Below are positions 9,401-17,558 of a DNA stretch of 60,831 bases, piece after piece; the first letter of the stretch is position 1; each line of letters begins with the position of its first letter. The position numbers and the translations under genes were made by a program. The stretch is from assembly GCF_018131105.1 (NCBI RefSeq), contig NZ_JAFCJI010000009.1:1-60831 (forward strand). Reading direction: 5' to 3'. A model generated the notes under the pieces. That model did no database searches. It was given only the letters and a program-made list of their open reading frames with translations, and was not told the origin of the DNA. Source of the DNA: Bradyrhizobium manausense (GTDB lineage Bacteria; Pseudomonadota; Alphaproteobacteria; Rhizobiales; Xanthobacteraceae).

Positions 9401-9799
9401 ATGATCGATGCATCCACCTTCCTGCGCCGCGCCCTGCTCGCCGACACCGTCTTCAGTGGCCTCTCCGCAATCGGCCTCACCTTCGCCGCCGGCGCGTTCG
9501 CGACGCTGTTCAACCTGCCCGAGGCGCTGTTGCGCGAAACCGGCCTGTTCCTGATTGCCTATACCGCGCTGGTCGGCTGGCTTGCCTCGCGCACAGTGGT
9601 GCCGAAGGCGCTCGTGCTGCTGGTCGTAGTCGGCAATGCCGCCTGGACAGTCGGCAGCATCGCCCTGCTGTTCTCGGGCGCGGTGTCGCCAAACCTCACC
9701 GGCGAGTTGATGGTCGTGGCACAGGCGATCGCAACCGGCGTGTTCGCGGAGTTGCAATATCTGGGCTTGCGGAAGAGCGGGCGTGTGGTGGCAGCGTGA
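9401..9799 (+). CDS. Four-helix integral membrane protein (132 aa)
   Basis: The start ATG at 9401 follows GGAGACCTCCG; in-frame codons upstream lack a ribosome site. The sequence shows four hydrophobic segments: about residues 8-35 (ALLADTVFSGLSAIGLTFAA), 48-68 (LFLIAYTALVGWLA), 73-97 (ALVLLVVVGNAAWTVGSIAL) and 105-125. A short basic tail follows (LRKSGRVVAA). This matches a group of small uncharacterised alphaproteobacterial membrane proteins. A palindromic repeat lies 70 bases after the stop. No function can be given. Confidence 0.75.
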   Translation: MIDASTFLRRALLADTVFSGLSAIGLTFAAGAFATLFNLPEALLRETGLFLIAYTALVGWLASRTVVPKALVLLVVVGNAAWTVGSIALLFSGAVSPNLTGELMVVAQAIATGVFAELQYLGLRKSGRVVAA

Positions 9800-9870
9800 G
9801 GCGCTCGTATCCCGGGCGCGCTGCGTCCGGGGCGCGAGCGGTAAGTAGAGCGCACACCCCTCTCCACGCC

Positions 9871-9954
9871 GTCATTGCGAGCGCAGCGAAGCAATCCAGA
9901 ATCCCTCCGCGGGGACGGTCTGGATTGCTTCGTCGCTGCGCTCCTCGCAATGAC
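9871..9954. repeat. Dispersed palindromic repeat, copy 1
   Basis: This 84-base imperfect palindrome has arms built on GTCATTGCGAGCGCAGC and GAAGCAATCCAGA, answered by TCTGGATTGCTTC and CTCGCAATGAC. It lies 70 bases after the stop of the membrane-protein gene at 9401. It is one of seven copies in this window. Confidence 0.9.
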
Positions 9955-10039
9955 GGAACGTGCGGAGACGGCGTCGGTCTCTCAACTTGCATCTCCTTGT
10001 AGGCATACATTCGCGTTCTCGCGGCGCATTTCGCCCGAG

Positions 10040-10560
10040 CTTTGCTTCAACGTGCCGCACCTCTTTCGAAAGAGGGTGCAGGGAAGGCCGGGCGCCGGCT
10101 GGCACCCGTGGTCCGTGCGCAAGGGAATGCACACGGGTTGGACGACAGGTCAGCCGAGGTTCGGCCTTCCCTGCGCGGTGGTTTTAACGGCTTCCTTCGT
10201 GCTCTCCCCGGGGAGCGATGCACTATTGCCCCCGTCGTCTCACGGATGGCTGAAGAGCGCGCCCGGTCGGGCTGCACACCTCACCGCAAGGCTTGACGCA
10301 CAGACTCCGGGCGCCAGGACCACACGACTTCTCCGTCCGCGGACGGTCCCACCGGGCCCTCGAAAGCTGGCGTGTGCTCGCCTTCGATGCCAATGAGGCC
10401 GCTGTTACTGCGCCGTGTCGTACCGCGGATCGCAACGTCTCACGGGGATCGCCCGCCCTGCCATCACGTCGCGCGCCGACGCTGCCGCGTCCACCGCCGC
10501 CTGGCCTGCGCTCGTGACGATCGCGAAACGCCCCTTTTGACGGGCCAGGACGGAACAAGC
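10040..10560. repeat. Probable decayed dispersed intergenic element
   Basis: All frames here are short and interrupted, yet several fragments (for example GRAPAGTRGPCARE, CTRVGRQVSRGSAFPA, and a tail RETPLLTGQDG) resemble spurious translations I know to recur in many Bradyrhizobium intergenic regions. That suggests a multicopy non-coding or decayed element of about 500 bases. The edges are approximate. It fills most of the 1.1-kb gene-free gap between 9800 and 10889. No terminal inverted repeats or target duplications could be made out. Confidence 0.45.
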
Positions 10561-10696
10561 GATACTACAAAACCGAAATTCGGTAAATAAGAATATTTTG
10601 GGTTGCGGCGCTTGACACGCTGTGTCGCCCGGCCCCATCGCCGAAATGTTCAAAAGTGAACACAAGACCGCGGCGTCAAAAAGTTCCCGAAATTTA

Positions 10697-10721
10697 GGAA
10701 CCATTGGTTCCAGGGGGCGTT
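10697..10721 (+). promoter_or_regulatory. Candidate EcfG (general stress response) promoter of the stressosome operon
   Basis: GGAAC at 10697-10701 and CGTT at 10718-10721 are separated by exactly 16 bases. The published alphaproteobacterial EcfG consensus is GGAAC-N16/17-CGTT. The -35 element is also embedded in a perfect palindrome, GGAACCATTGGTTCC (10697-10711), which could be a second regulator's site. The distance to the first gene start (10890) leaves a leader of about 160 bases. Confidence 0.6.
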
Positions 10722-10889
10722 CCGCTGATGGTCGAGTTGGGCTCGGCTTTAGGGGCCGAGGGGGAATGCGTCGTCGCCGACGGCGGGACTTCCAACTGAT
10801 TCAGTGAGATGCAGGCGGGGCGCAGGAATTCCCCGACGATCGCCTGCGCGGTTGAGTGGACGCATTCGTGCGTGCTGAAGGAGAAAATA

Positions 10890-11792
10890 ATGGCTGGGCA
10901 GGTCGTAAGTGACGTCGCATCGCTCGTTTCGCGAAACGAGCAAACCATCCTTCCCGAATGGATCGAATTGCAGAAGAAGGCCGGCACGCTCCACACCGGC
11001 CGGATCTCGGAAGGCGAACTGCAGTCGCAGTCGAAGAATTTTCTCCATCTGTTTCGCGACGCCCTCGCCCAGGCCGGGGCTGACGCGGCCAATCCAGCCT
11101 ACGAACCGGCAAAAGCGATGCTGGCCGATCTCTCCCGATCGCGCGCATTGCAGGGCTTTTCGCCGAGCGAGACCGCGACGTTCATCTTTTCGCTGAAGCA
11201 ACCGTTGTTCAACGCATTGAACCGCGATCGCGCGCTCTCGGCCGACCAGATCGCGACGACCGTGTGGTCGACCACGCTGCTGCTGGATGAGCTTGGCTTG
11301 TTCACGCTCGAAATATTCCAGAAGAGCCGCGAAGAGGTCATCGTCCGTCAGCAGCGCGAGATCGCCGAACTGTCAACACCCGTCGTGAAGCTCTGGGAGG
11401 GAATTCTGGCCCTGCCACTGATCGGGACGCTCGACAGCCAGCGAACCCAGGTCGTGATGGAAAATCTGCTGCAGACGATCGTCGACACCGAGGCAGAGAT
11501 TGCGATCATCGACATTACCGGCGTACCGACCGTCGACACACTCACAGCCCAGCATCTGCTGAAAACGGTCGCGGCAGCCCGCCTGATGGGAGCCGACTGC
11601 CTGATCAGCGGGATCCGGCCTCAGATCGCGCAGACCATGGTGCATCTCGGCGTCGAACTGAATGTCATCTCCAAGGCGACGCTGGCCGACGCCTTCGCGG
11701 TCGCGTTGCGCCAGACCGGTCGCGCCGTGGTCAAGAAGAGGATCGAGGGCGCAACGCTCTCGACCAGCAAGATCGGCGGGCAGGACGCCTGA
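10890..11792 (+). CDS. RsbR-type stressosome scaffold/sensor protein (300 aa)
   Basis: RsbR proteins form the stressosome shell with RsbS and hold the kinase RsbT until stress. The start ATG at 10890 follows AAGGAGAAAATA. Residues about 1-150 resemble the RsbRD-type N-terminal sensor domain, not the globin-like domain of Bacillus RsbRA. The STAS domain covers about 161-285 (LSTPVVKLWEGILALPLIGT onward). The two phosphorylation sites of Bacillus RsbR (T171, T205) align with S183 in GTLDSQR and T217 in PTVDTLTA, so the first site is Ser instead of Thr. RsbS starts two bases after the stop, making this the first gene of a tightly packed operon. What the sensor domain detects cannot be read from sequence. 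Confidence 0.92.
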   Translation: MAGQVVSDVASLVSRNEQTILPEWIELQKKAGTLHTGRISEGELQSQSKNFLHLFRDALAQAGADAANPAYEPAKAMLADLSRSRALQGFSPSETATFIFSLKQPLFNALNRDRALSADQIATTVWSTTLLLDELGLFTLEIFQKSREEVIVRQQREIAELSTPVVKLWEGILALPLIGTLDSQRTQVVMENLLQTIVDTEAEIAIIDITGVPTVDTLTAQHLLKTVAAARLMGADCLISGIRPQIAQTMVHLGVELNVISKATLADAFAVALRQTGRAVVKKRIEGATLSTSKIGGQDA

Positions 11793-11794
11793 CG

Positions 11795-12184
11795 ATGGAT
11801 CGCATCCCTATCCTCAAATTCGGCAACGCCCTGCTCGTCACCATCCAGGTCGACATGCACGATCGGCTGGCGACCGCGCTGGAAGAAGATCTCACCAGCA
11901 GGATCGTCACGCACAATGCCCGGGGCGTGCTCATCGACATTTCCGCATTGGAGGTCGTAGACAGCTTCATCGGTCGGATGCTGGACAATATCGCCGCCGT
12001 TTCGCGTATCCTCGATGCCGATACGGTCGTCGTCGGGATGCGGCCGGCCGTTGCCATCACGCTGGTCGAACTCGGCCTGTCGCTGACCGGCGTCAAGACC
12101 GCGCTGAACGTCGAGCGTGGAATGGCGATGATTCAAGGCCGCCTCTCCGCGTCGGAGGCAGACGATGCCGACGACGAAGACTGA
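11795..12184 (+). CDS. RsbS-type STAS antagonist (129 aa)
   Basis: A single STAS domain spans almost the whole protein, starting MDRIPILKFGNALLVTIQVD, close to Bacillus RsbS (IPILK, LLV, IQ). The phosphoacceptor serine is kept as S57 in EVVDSFIGRM; RsbT phosphorylates this site to break up the complex. The signature VVGMRPAVAITLVELGL is also conserved. The C-terminus is unusually acidic (SEADDADDED). The gene follows rsbR by two bases and its end overlaps the start of rsbT by 20 bases, as in stressosome operons generally. Confidence 0.92.
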   Translation: MDRIPILKFGNALLVTIQVDMHDRLATALEEDLTSRIVTHNARGVLIDISALEVVDSFIGRMLDNIAAVSRILDADTVVVGMRPAVAITLVELGLSLTGVKTALNVERGMAMIQGRLSASEADDADDED

Positions 12185-12569
12185 GCAGATCGAGATCAGG
12201 ATCTCGGACGACGTGGTTCGGGTGAGGCAACTCACACGAACGTTCGCGGTCGAGGTCGGGTTGAGCCTGGTCGATCAGACCAAGATCGTTACCGCCTCCA
12301 GCGAGCTCGCGCGCAATACGCTCGACTATGGCGGCGGCGGTGAAGTGACCGCCGAAATCGTCGACCAGGGCGGCCGGCGCGGAGTTCGGCTGACGTTCGA
12401 CGACAAAGGCCCGGGCATTGCCGACATCGAACAGGCCCTCAAGGACGGCTTTACATCAGGCAAGGGCATGGGCCTCGGCCTCGGCGGCGCGAAGCGGCTC
12501 AGCAACGAATTTTCCATCGCCTCCAAGCCTGGCGAGGGCACCAAAGTCGTCATCGCACGTTGGAAGTGA
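12165..12569 (+). CDS. RsbT-type switch serine kinase (134 aa)
   Basis: This is a GHKL-fold ATPase of the RsbT/RsbW family. The N-box SSELARNTLDYGGG is at about residues 45-58, G1 DDKGPGI at about 80-86, and the G2/lid GKGMGLGLGG at about 99-108. RsbT phosphorylates RsbR and RsbS and, once released, activates a downstream partner (RsbU in Bacillus). No RsbU gene is present here; instead the next genes encode an ATPase-phosphatase fusion and two hybrid kinases. The ATG lies inside the rsbS coding end (overlap of 20 bases), which indicates translational coupling. Confidence 0.92.
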   Translation: MPTTKTEQIEIRISDDVVRVRQLTRTFAVEVGLSLVDQTKIVTASSELARNTLDYGGGGEVTAEIVDQGGRRGVRLTFDDKGPGIADIEQALKDGFTSGKGMGLGLGGAKRLSNEFSIASKPGEGTKVVIARWK

Positions 12570-12571
12570 TC

Positions 12572-13561
12572 ATGAAATCGGTCGGCGTCAACGATCAGAG
12601 CGGCGTCGCGGAGGCAAGGCGGGCAGCCACCGATCTCGCGCACCGCGTGGGCTTCAACGAAACCGACACCGGCAAGCTCGCTCTGGTCGCGACCGAACTT
12701 TCAACCAACCTCGTCAAGCATGGCTCTGGCGGGGAAATTCTCGTCGGCAGTTATGAGGACAATGAAAGCCAGGGGATTGAAATCATCGCGCTCGACAAGG
12801 GCAAGGGCATGACCAATGTCGCGGCATGCCTCGAAGACGGGTATTCCAGTGCGGGCACGGCGGGGCGCGGGCTGGGCGCCGTGGTGCGACAATCTCACTT
12901 CGTCGACGTCGGTTCGTGGCCCGGAATTGGCACCGCTGTGCTGGCCCGCGTCGCGCCCGAAGCCCTTCCTGCCGGCAAGCCGCCGACCGTCCCGACCTGG
13001 GGCGGCGTGTCCGTTCCCAAGGCGGGAGAGGATGTCTGCGGCGATGCCTGGAGCGTGTCGAACACGGGAGACGTGCGCACGCTCATGGTGGCCGACGGGC
13101 TGGGGCACGGGCCGGAAGCCGCTGAAGCGGCCGTCGAGGCCGTTCGGCTCTTCCAACGCTATAACGGCCACACCGTCGCCAACCTGATCGACTACATCCA
13201 CGGTGGTCTTCGCGCCACGCGGGGGGCGGCTGTCTCGATCGCACGCTTCGATCCTGCCATCGGGAACATCAACTTCTCCGGGATCGGCAACGTCGCCGGC
13301 ATCATCCTGACCGCCGGCGAGACCAAGCGGATGGTGTCGATGGCCGGGACTGCGGGCTTCAACACGAGGAAGATCCGGGCTTTCGACTACACGTTCACGC
13401 ATGGCCTGGTCATCCTGCATTCCGACGGGCTGGCGTCGAATGTCATGGTGGATCGCTACCCGAACCTGTCTGCAAGACACCCGTCGCTGATCGCGGCCAT
13501 CCTCTACCGTGACTTCACCCGGCATCGCGACGACGCGACCGTGCTCGTGGCCAAATGGTGA
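12572..13561 (+). CDS. RsbT-like ATPase fused to SpoIIE/RsbX-type PP2C phosphatase (329 aa)
   Basis: The ATG at 12572 follows GGAAG at six bases and two bases after the rsbT stop. Residues about 5-130 form an RsbT/RsbW-like ATPase (N-box VATELSTNLVKHGSGG, G1 LDKGKGM, G2 GTAGRGLG). Residues about 145-329 are a PP2C-type phosphatase with the metal-binding aspartates kept: GEDVCGDAW, MVADGLGHG, LHSDG and HRDDATVL. Bacillus RsbX resets the stressosome by dephosphorylating RsbR and RsbS but lacks an ATPase domain. The expected job here is the same reset, with the ATPase possibly binding a STAS partner or phosphorylating it in the opposite direction; the latter is inference. It overlaps the next gene by seven bases. 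Confidence 0.88.
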   Translation: MKSVGVNDQSGVAEARRAATDLAHRVGFNETDTGKLALVATELSTNLVKHGSGGEILVGSYEDNESQGIEIIALDKGKGMTNVAACLEDGYSSAGTAGRGLGAVVRQSHFVDVGSWPGIGTAVLARVAPEALPAGKPPTVPTWGGVSVPKAGEDVCGDAWSVSNTGDVRTLMVADGLGHGPEAAEAAVEAVRLFQRYNGHTVANLIDYIHGGLRATRGAAVSIARFDPAIGNINFSGIGNVAGIILTAGETKRMVSMAGTAGFNTRKIRAFDYTFTHGLVILHSDGLASNVMVDRYPNLSARHPSLIAAILYRDFTRHRDDATVLVAKW

Positions 13562-15336
13562 GGCTCATGGCGGCATCTTCAAAATCATGGCCCATCGTGA
13601 CGGTGCCGATCGAGAACGAGAGCGATGTCGTCGCAGTCCGCCAGCGCGCCCACCGCGTCGCCGATCTCCTGGGCTTCGACCGGCAGGATCAGACCCGCAT
13701 CGCAACTGCGGTCTCCGAGCTCGCGCGCAATGCCTACGGTTACGCAGGCGGCGGCCGCGCCGAGTTCATTCTCGATTCCACCACCACACCGCAGCGTTTC
13801 GCCATTCGCATCTGCGACCACGGGCCGGGCATCGCCGATCTCCAGCTCATCCTCGATGGGCAATACCGTTCGCCAAGCGGGATGGGGCTCGGCCTGATCG
13901 GCGCACGGCGGCTCATGGACACGTTCAGTATCGATTCCAGGCCCGGCGCAGGGACGACTGTGGAGGTCGGACACAAACTCCCGCACCGCGTTCCGCCATG
14001 GCCACGTTCCAGGTTGACCGAAATCGTATCCAGCCTGAAGAAGGACACGTCGTCCGATCCCCTCGCCGCTCTGCGCGAGCAGAACCGCGAATTGATGCAG
14101 AGCCTGGAGGAGCTGCGACGGCGCGAGGAGGAGAGCCAGCAGCTCAACCAGGAGCTTGGCGATACCAACCGCGGCGTGGTCGCGCTCTATGCCGAGCTCG
14201 ACGGCCGAGCCGAGCAATTGCGCCAGGCGAGCGAATTGAAGACGCGGTTCCTGTCGAACATGAGCCACGAGTTCCGGACGCCGCTCAATTCGGTGCTGGC
14301 GCTGTCGCGCCTCCTGCTCGACCGCATCGACGGCGACCTGACGCCGGAGCAGGAACGTCAGGTCGGCTACATCAGACGATCGGCTGAAAGCCTGCTCGAC
14401 CTCGTCAACGACATGCTTGATCTCGCCAAGGTCGAGGCCGGCAAGGCCGAGATCAAGCCGGTCCGGTTTGCGGTCACGAGCCTGTTCGGCGCATTGCGCG
14501 GTGCGTTGAAGCCGCTGCTGACCAGCACGGCCGTCGAATTGCTGTTCGACGCGCCGAAAGACCTGCCGCCACTCTATACCGATGAGGCCAAGGTGGCGCA
14601 GATCCTGCGCAACCTGATCTCGAACGCGCTGAAATTCACCGAGGAAGGCGAAGTGCGGGTGACCGCGCGCACGAGCGAAAAGGGCGCCAGCATCATCTTC
14701 TCCGTTCGCGATACCGGTATCGGAATCGCACCTGAGCACCATGAGCGCATTTTCGAGGAGTTCTCGCAGGTCGACACCAGACTGCAGAAGAGAGTGAAAG
14801 GCACCGGCCTCGGCCTGCCTCTGTCGCGTTCTCTGGCACGGCTGTTGAACGGCGACCTCACCGTCGAAAGCAGTCCGGGCCAGGGCTCGGTTTTCTCCCT
14901 GAAGATTCCTGCCTCGCTCGGCGACCCCAATCGCGAATGGCCGGCGCCGTCGGCCGACGAAAGCAAGAGCGTGCTGCTGATCGACGATGACGAGACGTTC
15001 CGCTACGTCATGCGTCAGATCGTCGGAAACGAGACGCGCTACGAGTTCATGGAGGCGGACGGCGGGGAGGAAGGATTGCGGCTGGCGCGCGAGAAGCGGC
15101 CCGACGTCATCGTGCTCGACTTGCAGATGCCCGCGGTGGACGGTTTCACCGTCCTCCAGGAGCTGGCTGCCGATGATCGTACGAATACCATCCCCGTGGT
15201 CATTTCGACATCCATGACGATCGACGGCGCGCTCAGGTCGCGACTGCCGGAGCACGTGCGGCTGATCTCCAAGAATGCGATTTCCCGCGAGAGCGTATCC
15301 TCGTTCCTGCGCGACGCCGTTCAAGGTGTGCCATGA
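13555..15336 (+). CDS. Hybrid histidine kinase with N-terminal RsbT-like ATPase and C-terminal receiver (593 aa)
   Basis: Domains in order: RsbT/RsbW-like ATPase about 10-145 (N-box VSELARNAYGYAGGG, G1 DHGPGI, G2 GMGLGLIGARR); coiled coil about 165-230; HisKA with phosphohistidine H238 in NMSHEFRTPLN; HATPase_c about 340-450 (N-box LRNLISNALKF, G1 DTGIGI, G2 KGTGLGLPLS); receiver about 472-590 with phosphoacceptor D522 and conserved K573. There is no transmembrane segment, so it is cytoplasmic. The N-terminal ATPase is closely related to the RsbT two genes upstream and replaces a normal sensor domain. It likely couples stressosome state to phosphorelay output, which is inference from fusion and context. 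The start overlaps the previous stop by seven bases; a second ATG lies at 13567. Confidence 0.9.
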   Translation: MVRLMAASSKSWPIVTVPIENESDVVAVRQRAHRVADLLGFDRQDQTRIATAVSELARNAYGYAGGGRAEFILDSTTTPQRFAIRICDHGPGIADLQLILDGQYRSPSGMGLGLIGARRLMDTFSIDSRPGAGTTVEVGHKLPHRVPPWPRSRLTEIVSSLKKDTSSDPLAALREQNRELMQSLEELRRREEESQQLNQELGDTNRGVVALYAELDGRAEQLRQASELKTRFLSNMSHEFRTPLNSVLALSRLLLDRIDGDLTPEQERQVGYIRRSAESLLDLVNDMLDLAKVEAGKAEIKPVRFAVTSLFGALRGALKPLLTSTAVELLFDAPKDLPPLYTDEAKVAQILRNLISNALKFTEEGEVRVTARTSEKGASIIFSVRDTGIGIAPEHHERIFEEFSQVDTRLQKRVKGTGLGLPLSRSLARLLNGDLTVESSPGQGSVFSLKIPASLGDPNREWPAPSADESKSVLLIDDDETFRYVMRQIVGNETRYEFMEADGGEEGLRLAREKRPDVIVLDLQMPAVDGFTVLQELAADDRTNTIPVVISTSMTIDGALRSRLPEHVRLISKNAISRESVSSFLRDAVQGVP

Positions 15337-16943
15337 GCGTCAGCGAAAAAATCCTCATCGTGAATGTCGATGATCTCGAATCGCAACGTTATGTGAAGAC
15401 GCGCGACCTGCAGGCCGCAGGCTTTGCCGTCATCGAGGCCCAGACCGGCGCGGAAGCGCTCCGCCTGATCGAGCAACACAAGCCCCCGGTCGTGCTGCTC
15501 GACGTTCAGCTGCCTGACATCAGCGGATTCGATGTCTGCGCCTTCATCAAGAAGAAGTGGCCGGAAGTCATGGTGCTGCAGACGTCGGCAACATTCACGA
15601 CATCAGAGGACCGCGTGAGCGGGCTGAATGCCGGCGCCGATTCCTACCTCGTGCAGCCCGCCGAACCGCTCGAGCTGGCCGCCGCGATCAATGCCCTTCT
15701 GCGGGTCCGACGTTCCGAAGACGCCTTGCGGTCGCTGAACGCCACGCTCGACAAGCAGGTGCAGGCACGCACCACGGAGCTGGAAGAAGCGAACCGCAAG
15801 CTGCGTCAGGAAGTTGCGCAGCGCCAGAAGGCCGAGTCCGCGCTGTTGCAGGCCCAGAAGATGGAAGCCGTCGGACAATTGACGGGCGGACTTGCGCACG
15901 ATTTCAACAATCTTCTGACCGCAGTTGTGGGCAATCTCGACCTGATCCGCGCCCGCGCCACCGAGCCGCGCATTTCGAGACTTGCCGAAAATGCCTTCAA
16001 GGCCGCCGAGCGTGGCTCGAAACTGACCGCGCAATTGCTGGCGTTTTCGCGAACCCAGAAGCTCGCAACCCAATCCATCGACATCAATCGTTTGATCACG
16101 GACGCATACGAACTCCTCAACCAGTCGCTCGGGGCCAATGTCACGATCAAGACCGATCTCGATGCGAGCACGCCATTTGTCATAGCCGACCACAACCAGC
16201 TTGAAGTCTCCCTGCTCAATCTGGCGATCAACGCGCGGGACGCGATGCCCGAGGGCGGCACCCTGACGATCACCACAACCTGCGACGAAGTCGACGATCG
16301 CAAAGTCGTGCTGTCAGTCGCGGATACCGGCACAGGCATGCCGCCCGACGTGATTGCACGCGCCTTCGATCCGTTTTTCACCACCAAACCCGCCGGGAAG
16401 GGAACGGGTCTTGGATTGTCACAGGTCTACGGACTGGTGCGCCAGATGGGCGGCGACGTCGACATCAAGAGCGAGGTCGGCAAAGGTACCTCAATTCTCC
16501 TCTCACTGCGCCGGGCGATCGGCAATGCCGAGACGACTGCAGAAGCTCATGGGGCGGCTGAAAGCGGACATGCCGAGCGCATTCTGGTCGTGGACGATGA
16601 TCACGACGTCCGCGGTCTCATGACCAGCTTTCTTTCGGAAATCGGATACATCGTTCACGAAGCCGATCACGGCAACGCGGCGCTTGCCATGCAGAGGTCA
16701 GTCGATCCGCAATTGATGATCATCGATTTTTCGATGCCGGGCACCAACGGTGCCGAGGTCGTGAAGGCGGCGCGGGCGGTGCAGCCGTCCCTGCCCGTTC
16801 TGTTCGTCAGCGGCTACGCCGACTCGGCGGCCCTGGAGGCGGCCATGGGAACCGCGCCGTTTCTGCGCAAGCCGTTCAGGCCGGCCGAGCTCGCTTCGGC
16901 CGTTCGGACCGCATTGGACGCGGGCAGATCGAACAAGACGTGA
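15333..16943 (+). CDS. REC-HisKA-HATPase-REC hybrid kinase (536 aa)
   Basis: The first receiver is at about residues 5-125 with D57 in VVLLDVQLPD. A coiled coil is at about 130-175. HisKA has H189 in GGLAHDFNNLLT, the same class as CckA-type kinases. HATPase_c is at about 290-395 (N-box LNLAINARDAMPEGG, G2 KGTGLGLSQ). The second receiver is at about 416-532 with D465 and K513. In the first receiver the normally conserved lysine is Gln (LVQPAEP, Q108), which may weaken or change phosphorylation there. The start overlaps the previous stop (ATGA). It is the last gene of the stressosome operon and lacks a DNA-binding output, so the final effector must be encoded elsewhere. Confidence 0.9.
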   Translation: MSVSEKILIVNVDDLESQRYVKTRDLQAAGFAVIEAQTGAEALRLIEQHKPPVVLLDVQLPDISGFDVCAFIKKKWPEVMVLQTSATFTTSEDRVSGLNAGADSYLVQPAEPLELAAAINALLRVRRSEDALRSLNATLDKQVQARTTELEEANRKLRQEVAQRQKAESALLQAQKMEAVGQLTGGLAHDFNNLLTAVVGNLDLIRARATEPRISRLAENAFKAAERGSKLTAQLLAFSRTQKLATQSIDINRLITDAYELLNQSLGANVTIKTDLDASTPFVIADHNQLEVSLLNLAINARDAMPEGGTLTITTTCDEVDDRKVVLSVADTGTGMPPDVIARAFDPFFTTKPAGKGTGLGLSQVYGLVRQMGGDVDIKSEVGKGTSILLSLRRAIGNAETTAEAHGAAESGHAERILVVDDDHDVRGLMTSFLSEIGYIVHEADHGNAALAMQRSVDPQLMIIDFSMPGTNGAEVVKAARAVQPSLPVLFVSGYADSAALEAAMGTAPFLRKPFRPAELASAVRTALDAGRSNKT

Positions 16944-16985
16944 TCGCACCCGGCCCGGATTGACCTGGCGGCGGCCAAGCAGAAG

Positions 16986-17558
16986 TTACGCCTTCGCCCG
17001 GCCCGCCTTGCCGTTGAAATGCTTGCCGTTGAGCTTCTGCTTTTTGGCGCTCTTGTTTGCGCTCTTGGCGCCCGCCTTCTGCGCTTTGCGCTCCGCACGT
17101 GCCTTCACCTTGGCGCGTTCAGCCCGAGCTTCGGCGCGCTGCTTCTTGCGCTTGTTTTCGCAGGAGGCGCACTTGCAGCCGATCGGCTTCAGATAGGCTT
17201 TGAAATAATCGGTGCCGTAGTCGTAGTTGATCTCGTCACCCGGCTCGATGTTCTTGATCGCGCGAATGAACACCTTGCGCTCGCGCGGGCGAACGTCCGA
17301 TTCCGCGTTCGGCCGGCAGGAATGGTTGATGTAGCGGGCAAGGTTCTTGCGCACCGAGCCGTCAATGGTCCAGCGACCGTTGAGTTCGAACAGATATTTG
17401 TTCTCGATGTCGTCCTGCGCAGGAATGCGGCAGTCCAGGATCGGCCCGAAATATCGGATGATCCGGGTGCCCTTCTTGATCGGCATGGTGGCGAAGAGGC
17501 CGAGTCCGGTCTTGGAGCGGCCGACGCGATAGGATTTGCTTGAGGCGGTGACTGGCAT
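16986..17558 (-). CDS. SET-domain protein lysine methyltransferase (190 aa)
   Basis: The SET core spans about residues 8-120: GRSKTGLGLFATMPIKKGTR at the start, the signature YINHSCRPNAE at 76-86 and INYDYGTDYF at 110-119. A post-SET cysteine set follows (C128, C130 and C133, together with C81 of NHSC), which in eukaryotic SET enzymes binds zinc next to the active site. The tail after residue 135 is almost all Lys, Arg and Ala. These enzymes use S-adenosylmethionine to methylate lysine. The next gene upstream on the same strand encodes a histone-H1-like lysine-rich protein, an obvious candidate substrate, although that is inference. It converges on the stressosome operon with a gap of only 42 bases. 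Confidence 0.9.
   Translation of the reverse strand: MPVTASSKSYRVGRSKTGLGLFATMPIKKGTRIIRYFGPILDCRIPAQDDIENKYLFELNGRWTIDGSVRKNLARYINHSCRPNAESDVRPRERKVFIRAIKNIEPGDEINYDYGTDYFKAYLKPIGCKCASCENKRKKQRAEARAERAKVKARAERKAQKAGAKSANKSAKKQKLNGKHFNGKAGRAKA

Noticed and set aside
9872..10396. Several short open frames in both directions
   Set aside because: They cover the palindromic repeat and the decayed element, overlap on both strands, and lack ribosome sites.
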